This document shows positions 12,701-19,401 of a stretch of DNA of 21,420 bases, one piece after another. The DNA comes from Phoronis ovalis (Eukaryota > Phoronida > Phoronidae). Within the stretch, counting starts at the first letter, position 1. Each line of letters begins with the position of its first letter. The DNA lies in NCBI GenBank assembly GCA_028565635.1, contig JAOXYB010101604.1, forward strand, positions 1 through 21,420, in the 5' to 3' direction. A model generated the notes under the pieces. It was not told the DNA's origin and made no database searches. It saw only the letters and a list, made by a program, of their open reading frames with translations. The position numbers and the translations under genes are program-made.

Positions 12701-12900
12701 CATACCTTAAATTGAACAATTTAAGACGCCGTGCGGAGAAAAATTGTGGTTTCAAAATGAACTTAAGAAGTTTTCATGTCAGAAATTTGTTTGATAAACA
12801 TAGTATTTACCTTAGGTTTCGCCAGTTGAAATGGCTTCTTCTCTTGACGATAAAATTCAGCGTTGTCCATATTATAATCACCATAAAATTCAAGGTCCAT
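594..12900 (-). CDS. ETS1: ETS1/ETS2/Pointed-class transcription factor, N-terminal part (spliced, 3' partial)
   Basis: Join of 12900-12811, 11985-11835 and 713-594, giving 120 residues before the gene leaves the window on the left. The product is a sequence-specific nuclear transcription factor; the DNA-binding ETS domain would lie in later exons. Residues 87-120 match the start of the Pointed/SAM region of ETS1, ETS2 and Drosophila Pointed P2: VPPLTPGTNQKM, then MSQAL, ASF, a Lys/Glu-rich helix and IPK. The last base G begins the next codon, which would be Asp in the usual IPKD. Thr91 in PLTP sits at the position of the known ERK phosphoacceptor (ETS1 Thr38, ETS2 Thr72, PntP2 Thr151). Residues 1-80 are acidic and Ser/Asn-rich with no recognised domain. 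All junctions keep the frame (phases 0 and 1) with AG/GT borders. The class is certain; which ETS1/2 paralogue is not. Confidence 0.88.
1810..1830. promoter_or_regulatory. Adjacent AP-1 and CArG boxes in an ETS intron
   Basis: TGACTCA (1810-1816) is a perfect AP-1 site, and CCATATATGG (1821-1830) is a perfect CArG (SRF) site four bases away. The pair lies in the large intron about 1.1 kb upstream of the PNT exon. Clustering of these two is typical of growth-factor-responsive enhancers; activity here is inference. Confidence 0.35.
3567..3705 (-). CDS. ETS1: Alternative first exon of the ETS gene
   Basis: ATG at 3705 opens 46 codons ending in ATTG|gtaagt, a near-perfect donor in phase 1, the phase the PNT exon at 713-594 requires. 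The resulting isoform would begin MAACQFMHHIKFGHG, continue through residues such as FFQRYGISLNEF and KNGKIVSV, and enter the PNT exon at Asp47, putting the MAPK Thr at residue 57. The start context is strong (A at -3, G at +4), and an in-frame TAG lies 12 codons upstream, so the Met is a real N-terminus rather than part of an internal exon. A TATA-like sequence lies about 60 bases upstream. Multiple N-termini are known for ETS1/Pointed genes; this peptide itself I do not recognise. Confidence 0.66.
3762..3774 (-). promoter_or_regulatory. TATA-like box of the alternative ETS promoter
   Basis: TATTTATATTTTT read on the minus strand, centred about 64 bases upstream of the alternative ATG at 3705. 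A start site 30 bases downstream would leave a 5' leader of about 30-35 bases. In AT-rich DNA such a match is weak alone; its position relative to the exon is the support. Confidence 0.35.
4609..4661. repeat. 22-bp tandem repeat, about 2.4 copies
   Basis: The unit AACAAACAGTCATAAAATAT plus GT is followed by a second copy with one change (A to G) and a partial third copy ending at AACAAACAG. It lies in the large ETS intron. Confidence 0.85.
5571..5732. repeat. Degenerate repeats around CACATGAGTGA
   Basis: Three related blocks carry CAGATGAGTGA (about 5574), CACATGAGTGAA (about 5635) and CACATGAGTGAA (about 5722), each followed by an A-rich stretch with GTGAAA or AAAAGC. Further TTCACATG matches follow near 5753 and 5893. 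They look like a decayed minisatellite or scattered copies of one unit. Confidence 0.4.
7177..7229 (-). other. Candidate poison exon in the ETS intron (weak)
   Basis: A 53-base segment lies between acceptor ccacatgcag and donor GCCTG|gtgagt. Joined from the second coding exon it meets TAG after ten codons; joined from the first coding exon it reads 17 codons (EEEPPSSGSSHPC...) and makes TGA exactly at the junction with the PNT exon. Inclusion therefore truncates the protein on both paths. The donor is strong and the polypyrimidine tract only moderate, so it may be a chance pseudo-exon. Confidence 0.25.
8450..8463 (+). repeat. (G)14 homopolymer
   Basis: Fourteen consecutive G on the plus strand in AT-rich intronic DNA. 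Confidence 0.9.
9008..9022. promoter_or_regulatory. Second CArG box, identical 15-mer
   Basis: CCATATATGGTAACA here repeats exactly the 15 bases at 1821-1835 in the same large intron and includes the same perfect CArG palindrome. No AP-1 site is adjacent. Confidence 0.3.
10510..10603 (-). CDS. Possible further alternative first exon of the ETS gene (weak)
   Basis: A short open frame begins with two consecutive ATG codons just after an in-frame TAG and runs about 31 codons to CTGCAAG|gtatgt, a good phase-1 donor compatible with the PNT exon. An internal Met gives the short N-terminus MEQYRYKLILQ. The frame, phase and donor all fit, but a 31-codon opening with a compatible donor can arise by chance in a 12-kb search. 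No recognised motif supports it. Confidence 0.28.
11835..11985 (-). CDS. ETS1: ETS gene second coding exon
   Basis: 151 bases, entered in phase 0 after acceptor tgtcttacag and left in phase 1 at CACG|gtaaga. It encodes residues 31-80, beginning HVTIMEPLRSDVHY and ending KVPSLNDLTDDCH. The composition is Ser, Asp and Asn-rich, typical of a disordered N-terminal arm. An internal Met (ATG at 11973) in a good context could serve as a start if this exon were used as a first exon. The G at its end joins AT of the PNT exon to give Asp81. Confidence 0.82.
11986..12810. other. ETS intron between first two coding exons
   Basis: AT-rich intron with a 13-base C run at 12252-12264. No other exon or element is recognised. 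Confidence 0.6.
12252..12264 (+). repeat. (C)13 homopolymer
   Basis: Thirteen consecutive C on the plus strand, hence a G run on the coding strand of the ETS intron. Confidence 0.9.
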
Positions 12901-12912
12901 TTCTTTAAAAAT
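12811..12912 (-). CDS. ETS1: ETS gene exon with the main start codon
   Basis: The coding part is 12900-12811, 30 codons, starting MDLEFYGDYNMDNAEF and ending in Lys-Pro-Lys at a phase-0 donor AAG|gtaaat. A 12-base leader (12912-12901) follows an acceptor ttctcctag, so an upstream non-coding exon is expected. The start has G at -3 and G at +4, a good initiation context, and no other ATG lies in the short leader. A second in-frame Met occurs at codon 11. The peptide is acidic and Tyr-rich with no known domain. It is assigned here because its phase and position fit the next exon. Confidence 0.75.
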
Positions 12913-12985
12913 CTAGGAGAATATAAAGTTAAACATGGATTAAGATATATGACCATTATGACCTACATTTACGCAAGACCGTGCG

Positions 12986-13016
12986 CCATTTTATGAATGA
13001 ACGGTCGCCATATTAG
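12986..13016 (-). promoter_or_regulatory. Paired YY1-like motifs near the ETS start
   Basis: On the minus strand AATATGGCGAC and AAAATGGCGCAC lie about 20 bases apart, each matching the YY1 core AAnATGGCG. They form short out-of-frame upstream ATGs (both ending within nine codons) if transcribed unspliced. They lie in the inferred first intron, or in the leader of an alternative transcript. Confidence 0.3.
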
Positions 13017-13100
13017 ATTATACAGTCTTAAAAAACAGCAAAAACAAAAACAGTATTTACAGAAGTAAAACGGAATATTACTACATAGAATTACCAAATA

Positions 13101-13110
13101 CTCACCAATT
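13101..13110 (-). other. Splice donor of a probable 5' non-coding ETS exon
   Basis: AATTG|gtgagt read on the minus strand, with the exon ending at 13106. It lies about 190 bases upstream of the acceptor of the ATG-bearing exon. The 90 bases of minus-strand sequence before the donor contain no ATG, as expected of a leader exon. Its 5' end cannot be placed; the CRE and CCAAT box lie about 400 bases further upstream. Confidence 0.45.
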
Positions 13111-13498
13111 GATGTTTAGTTTCGATGATGCTTAAGTAATTGACCGTAACCTTGGGTTCAGATAGCCAAATTTAGGGCTCTAATCTGACCTATATCCGTG
13201 AAAAAAATTGCTGCAAAAACCTTGCGGCAAAATTAACATTAAAGTTCGGTCTCGGTGTTTTTCCAACCGATTTAACCATCAAACACGCCAAAGATTGTAC
13301 TTTTCCTCTCCAAAAGATAAACCACTAGTTAATGTTGTGTAATGAATGTTCAATGTATGTTAACGAAATCTTAATAATATCCCGCAGAGCTGGTACTTTG
13401 ACACTACTCTGTTCCAATTTGACTTAGAAATCTTCGCTACATTCATAAATTTTCTTTGCGGGAATTATGTTGATACTAATTACCAAGCTCAATCTCTG

Positions 13499-13551
13499 AT
13501 TGGCCAAAATGTAATAATGCGCTAAGGAGGCGTGGTTTCAGATTGACGTCA
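13499..13551 (-). promoter_or_regulatory. Putative ETS core promoter: inverted CCAAT and CRE
   Basis: TGACGTCA (13544-13551) is a full palindromic cAMP-response element, followed on the plus strand by CGCG. ATTGG (13499-13503) is a CCAAT box oriented to the minus-strand gene. The local sequence has more CpG than its surroundings. The placement upstream of the likely leader exon suggests the main ETS promoter; binding is inferred from motif only. Confidence 0.4.
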
Positions 13552-15205
13552 CGCGATTAGGTATCTGATTTCTTTTGCTTGCAAAATGCTTGCATCAGGA
13601 TTAAAGTTATTGATTCTTGATTGTACAGGGCATTTCGTATAATAAATTTAATTTAATCTAATCAAAAAAAAATTATGTGACATCATTCAGTGGATTTGAA
13701 TTAAAACGTGAGGTCAGCTCAAGGTAACATTATAATATAAACAAAAAATAAATGCAGCCGAACTCTAACCGACCTAAATGTGAATCTGCTTTGAATAAAA
13801 ATGTGGTCAAAGTTTTACTAAATGTAATTATGATTTAAAAATAAACATAAATATAGCTACGAGATCAGAAACATGTGTTATTTTGTCGCATATTTAGACC
13901 TTATCCCGAGCTTTAAGTGACCCCTAAGTGACGCACTGTCAAATTTCGATAGTGTAAAAACAGTTATTGTTCCCTAATTTGATTAAGCGAATTAATGTTT
14001 TCTTCCTCAATTGTTGTAACAAAAGGTATTTCCTAATAATACTCATGTCCTGTAGAAAAAAAACAAAGCCAGAAGAGATAAATATACTTAACTTTAATTA
14101 TCACTTATATTTTCCAGGTCCGGCAAAGTGAACGATCATCTTGCTCACGCTTGTTGCTTATTTTTTATCTATTATTAGCCGGGTTATCTAAAACATATAC
14201 GTTTCTTCGACTCTCTTACTTTTTCTACATGCTGGTTTGAATAATGCTATTTTCTTAGTAGTGCTCTTTTTGCAGCGCTCATTGATAGTGCTCTACTCAT
14301 TTGATCTGTGCTCCAATGACGGCTCAAATTCATAAGATACGCGAACACCATAATTATAAAAAAAGTAATCCACCACCACTACGAAAAGCAAGCCGTTCTG
14401 CACCAAAACTTGATACTCGGGTACCACAAAACGCATGCGTACAACAATATTGGAACTGGTAAATTATTTGGTGGACTTATTCTGCCGAACCATACAAGCC
14501 GATGTAGGAAAATACCTCTACAGCCATGCGATCGTTAAAAAAAATGTGTTCGCTCTTTAATTTATGTTGTGTACGTGACAGCAAACTCCAATGGTGTATT
14601 TCTTTTATTGTGTTTTTAAAATAGTCGTGTACAGACCTGTTAGTTATGCAATTAAAATAATGTTAATACTGAACGCCCACGAAAGGCCCAGCAAAATACT
14701 GATCAAAACGTCACAGAAAGACACTACATAAGAATAGGCGCTCAACCTACATAGGTCTAAAGTTTTGAATTTTTGTGTTTGTTCAGTTTAAATTTTGACT
14801 CTTGAATTGTTCATAGCGAAACGATGTTAAGAAAGTGTGCTACAATGTTTTGTTGTCTGTATACCTTCTTTCCGTTTTATATCTTCAAAAAAGTTTTGTA
14901 CATTCCTATATTTAGCCTAAACATATAACTTAAACTGTAATTTATTATTAAAGATTAATTATCATCCCAAATTGAGAGAAATATTTAATAAAAAAAAATT
15001 GTAAACGTACCTATAAAACAATTCCTGAAAATGCGATATGATGTATAACATTTAGCCAGTCAGCCTTAGGCAAATCTTTTGAACACAAATTATAGTTATA
15101 CCTAAAGACATTTTATTGCATGTTAACCTACTCTTCTTTACATTTTCAAAAAATAATATTGTTGAGGTGAAACCAACCTGCGTATAGGCTAAGAAAACTA
15201 ATGAG

Positions 15206-15390
15206 GGCTAGGGGGAGTTTTTCGCGAGCATAGGGGTCTGTTAAGTTCGAGCAGCGAGCATTCTCTTTTGGCGGACATTTTTAAAACTATATTTTGCTGT
15301 TTTTATTATTGTTTTAACTGGCCGCGAGCAGCGAGCATTGCCAATTTGTAAGTGCGAGCATTGCACCCTGGGCGCACCCCCTACCCCCTC
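15206..15390. mobile_element. Small MITE-like element flanked by 9-bp direct repeats
   Basis: ACTAATGAG occurs at 15197-15205 and again at 15391-15399, bracketing 185 bases. The ends are imperfect inverted repeats: GAGGGCTAGGGGG on the left against GAGGGGGTAGGGGG when the right end is reverse-complemented. The interior repeats GCGAGCA several times, including a perfect 15-base direct repeat CGAGCAGCGAGCATT at 15248-15262 and 15325-15339. The element is richer in G+C than its surroundings. An 8-bp target-site duplication would fit a non-autonomous hAT element, but there is no coding capacity and the family is not established. Confidence 0.5.
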
Positions 15391-15751
15391 ACTAATGAGC
15401 TTAAAACATATTGCTAGTTGACAAGTTTACTCATATATAATTTCTTCATTTACATAAAATTAGGCGATTTGGCTCCGATAAAGTCATTATATATTTAAAT
15501 GTGACAAAAATATAAGTTACACAGTTAAAAAAATATGATTTATCAGCAGTTTAGGCAACTTGAGTGGAAAACTGCCAGTTGACAACACGAACTTTATCCA
15601 GATTGTTGAGCCCAATATAATGCGAATTAACTACCTGTTTGGATTGTTACTGATAAAACCATGTTGGTAAAATTGATATACTTACAAGACTGTATTGTTG
15701 TGTATGGTACACCTAAAACACATTCATAACATTCACTCCAGCCACAGCACT

Positions 15752-16020
15752 ACTGTGGGATCTGATTCATTTTTAATATTTACTAATTGTTCTGCTTTTG
15801 AAAGTGAATTAACCAGTGCTTTCACTCAAAATTAAATTTTGTTTTGATTTAATCCATTCAAGTAACAGATGGATAGCTTTTTTTGCTTTGTTTATGCGCA
15901 CTCGCTGTCCTTTTATCCTAGTTGCATCCAAGCTCGACACCAATGGCTGATTTAAAACAAGTTTTTTCTTGTCAAATATGTGCAGTAAAAGAAAAGGTGA
16001 GTGAGATCCCACTATGGACA
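15752..16020. repeat. Weak inverted repeat pair, possible decayed transposable element
   Basis: ACTGTGGGATCTGATTCA near 15752 resembles, in reverse complement, the sequence at about 16003-16020 (ATAGTGGGATCTCACTCA on the minus strand). The roughly 270-base interval contains a 70-codon minus-strand frame of unknown nature. The match is imperfect and the element is unconfirmed. Confidence 0.3.
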
Positions 16021-17264
16021 TTGTATTAGTGCTGGAACTTAGAAAAATATTTTTAATATCTTCGATAAAATGCTATTACATAATTATTTTGTAATTACAA
16101 AATTAGATTTAATTATTTTATATGTACACGTTTGAAGCGGGTTATTCACCTTCTTAGATAAAATATATGTTATTTTGCTTGTAATGTAATTTTCTAACAA
16201 CTTTTGCACGACTTTAATTCTCAAAGGAGTAATCTAATGAATTTCTTTTTTTAAATAACATGTTTACAAGACCATATTGGACGATCGCATACGAAGAACA
16301 AAGCCTAAAATCACATTAAAGAGAGTTTAATGCCGTTAACAAGAAAAAACTGAATAGCGTATGTTTATGAACAAATTTTATGTAAGTGCGCACTTTTAAA
16401 TCAATTGAAACTGCATAATTATGGGGTGATATTTGTAACCCGAGACTGCAACTTGATCTTCTCAAAACTGCAGCATTGAAATTATGATGAAGGATGTGAA
16501 AGATTCCGTATTATAATATAAAACTTGAAAAGGACAGGTTCGATAAAAATACATTAATTTTAATTTATGATTCACATTTATTGCCTATTATATGCATTTA
16601 CGTCACTTTCCGTGTGCAAGCCAGGCGTACGTAGTGCAAGTTGTTAATTAATAGTGGGTGCATCTTATTAACATCGGATCATCGTATGAAAATGTTGCAA
16701 TTGTTATTATATGCACACGTAAAATAATGGCATTTGATTTAAAATTGCATAAATTATTTCCTGATGGACATGTGTCAGCTACCTGGTCAACTACCTTAGA
16801 TTTTTTTTGAAGTCTTATTTTGACAAGTGCCACTTCTAATTTTATATATTTTTGTATGTACTTCAGTACTCTATAAACAAAGTCCTATAGCTTGTTATTT
16901 GGGTTTATTTGTTGTCCTTATTACTTCTTAATTTTTCCGTGATTGTTATTTTGTATCTTAATTATATATTTATATTATACTTGTAGCTGTGTAATAATAT
17001 TAATACTCATTAAAAAATGTCAAGACATGTACTGCATCTAATTGTTTCAAGCAAGTGTTATGTAAAACTTGAAAGGGCTCGACTCGTCTGACCTTCTAGC
17101 ATGTAAGTTGATTGTTCACTAGTGTAGCAGAATATTTCAAACTTAACTGTGTATTTAAAAAATCTGAAACGTTCGTCTACCTCGGACTCGCAGTCAGATT
17201 TCTAACCCCGGTTCCACGATAGTGCGACGCACTCTGGTGGTAAAGTGGCTACACTTTTCTATTT

Positions 17265-17273
17265 ACTTCCGGT
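17265..17273 (-). promoter_or_regulatory. ETS consensus binding site upstream of the RRM-TatD gene
   Basis: ACTTCCGGT on the plus strand is ACCGGAAGT on the minus, an ideal ETS/GABPA core. It lies 172 bases upstream of the start codon at 17445, where ETS sites are common in animal housekeeping promoters. No clear TATA box is seen at a suitable distance. Confidence 0.5.
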
Positions 17274-17326
17274 TGCACAATGTGGTGCAAAGGGATGCAA
17301 AGCCGTTAAACCAGGCTAACTGAGAA

Positions 17327-17342
17327 GGGGGGGGGGGGGGGG
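17327..17342 (+). repeat. (G)16 homopolymer in the RRM-TatD promoter
   Basis: Sixteen consecutive G lie about 100 bases upstream of the start codon, between the ETS site and the ATG. The run could form a G-quadruplex and is likely length-variable. Confidence 0.9.
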
Positions 17343-17444
17343 ATAAATTGTGAAATATTTATACTGTAATGATACTTCATGTGGAAACGACAGATTGCAG
17401 TAACATTGAAATTTCGAAAGACAACAGATTTTCAAAGAAGTCTA

Positions 17445-17499
17445 ATGGCGTCTTCTACTGCACACATGCACTCAAACTCAAAGTGTAGCGTGTTTGTTG
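17445..17499 (+). CDS. RRM-TatD exon 1 (start codon and first half of RNP2)
   Basis: ATG at 17445 gives MASSTAHMHSNSKCSVFV and a final G at donor GTTG|gtaact. Joined to the next exon this recreates VFVGNLPY, a textbook RNP2, across a phase-1 junction. The exon is too short to be found by length. The start context is modest (C at -3, G at +4); a second Met is at codon 8. Confidence 0.82.
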
Positions 17500-19363
17500 G
17501 TAACTATTAATGGGAATAATGCACGGTTAGCTGAGCGAGAAAGTGTAGTTTACACAGGAGGCCGTATGGATAGTATATAATTATTTATTAAAAAATATAA
17601 CTCTTTCTCGTCAGCTGATCGTGGGTAAATGCCTATAAGACCGCGGGGCCTATATATAGGGAGGGGGGGGGGGGTTGTGAAAAGGGCAGTGGATATGATG
17701 GGGTGGCTGGATGTCCCAAGAGTAACCCTGCAAAGCCAAAATTGTTAACAGTCTGTATACACTGACGGATACACAGCTTTCTAGTCGACTTGTATGGATT
17801 CCGTTTCAACTTGCAAGTTTTTGTATAAGTTCTAATATCGATTATTATTATTAATTTATGAAGGATGTCATGTTGTGAGTGAAAAATTTGCAGTGTAATG
17901 AAATATATAAATCACTGTTCCCCGGACTCCTTTTGCATCACATTTCTACAGACCCCGTTTAAGTTGTGGTTGTGCAATATATAGAGTAATCCATATTCTG
18001 GGCTAATTAATACATGCCAAGAAATTGTGCCATAGCAGCAGCATTGAAGAACAACACCAATAGATTATTTGTGTGCATCTGGTACGTGGCGCCACAAGTC
18101 AAAAATGGCAAAACATTCCCAGAAGTCCGTATTTTATGAAAGAATCATATGAGTGCATAGGATTGTAATTTAATTCTCAAAACACGGAACTGCCGCATGT
18201 GCATTGAAAAGTTTGATCATGACCACTGGCTCCAACAACTGCATACTAATAGGCTATTATTTAGTATATTGCAGCTAACAAAAATTCTATTCCATCAGAA
18301 ATGTGCAATTTTATTAGACATGCACCTATTAGTTGATGTGTTTTGCAGGCAATCTACCCTATCAGTGTGATGTCAGTGAGCTGGCAGAGTTCTTAAGAAG
18401 TTCAGAATATGGTATAAATTCATCACAGATACAGCTGGCAATGCACAAGAATGGTAAAGCAAAAGGACACGGCTTTGTAGTTAGTACATCAATGAAGCAA
18501 ACGGATACACTGTTGTCTCTTACTGGAAGGTAATTAGATTGTTTCTGTACCAAACAAACTGTTCATCACTATTATGAAAAACATATTTCGTTCACTTATC
18601 TATTATCAGCCAACATGCATCGGCTATGTACATTCCCGCATAGTGAAAATAATAATCCAATCACAATTTTTGCTGCCTAAGAACAACAACAAGAAAGAGC
18701 ACTTTCATATAAACAAATATTGCAGCCTCTTTTATATAAACAAATAGCAATTTGTAGTTCTGTAGCGAATATTAATTTCTCAGGGAAATAGAAATTTTGT
18801 AAAAAAAGAATATTGAACCCCAAGGTAAATAAATAAATAGTAATTGAATTTTCAATAGGCAGATTTATTTTTTTGCACTATTTGTTGATTATTAACATTA
18901 TCAGATTTTTTGTGAACATGTCATAATTCATGCAGCACCTATCTGCAGAAAAACCTATACACCACATATTCAATTTTCTCACTTCCAATCCCTTTCTTAC
19001 AACACAAATTGAACTATGTCACACTTAATTTCAACATTTTTCATTTAAGGCAGCTTGTCATGATGTTTAGCCGTGACTTTGTTGTTTTGGTGAAACACTT
19101 TAAACACTATCCTTTAATATATACTATTTAATACAATGTTCCTTTAAAATGTTAAATTATGCATTTTTGTATCATAAGTTATTTTAAAATGTAATATTAA
19201 CTAATATCTTATTTTTTCCAGAAAATTTAAAGGAAGAAAATTAAAAATTCAGATTGCTAAAGATATTGGTACTACATGGGCAGAAAGCAGTCCAGGAATC
19301 AAGAGAACAACACCAATAGGGCCAGATACTAGTGAACAGTGTATACCTAACATTACTCACAAG

Positions 19364-19401
<38 letters not shown>

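Larger units (their letters stand above)
13107..17264. other. Intergenic region between the divergent genes
   Basis: About 4 kb separates the inferred ETS leader exon from the RRM-TatD promoter. It holds the CRE/CCAAT region near 13.5 kb, a MITE-like element at 15.2-15.4 kb and a weak inverted-repeat region at 15.75-16.02 kb. The rest is AT-rich with no supported gene. A minus-strand 70-codon frame (16021-15809) and an ATG frame ending in AAAAG|gtgagt at about 15984 (plus) were seen, but neither joins a known gene in phase. Confidence 0.5.

Noticed and set aside
12682-12996. Plus-strand 104-codon frame
   Set aside because: It overlaps the ETS first coding exon antisense and is best explained as its shadow.
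15930-15984. Plus-strand ATG frame MADLKQVFSCQICAVKEK ending in AAAAG|gtgagt
   Set aside because: It ends in phase 0, whereas the RRM exon needs phase 1, and the exon at 17445-17499 completes RNP2 exactly.
17195-17260. tRNA-like GGTTCCACGAT and TGGTAAAGTGG
   Set aside because: The A- and B-box-like strings are in the wrong order and no cloverleaf can be drawn.
18362-18553. Minus-strand 63-codon frame
   Set aside because: Antisense shadow of the RRM exon.
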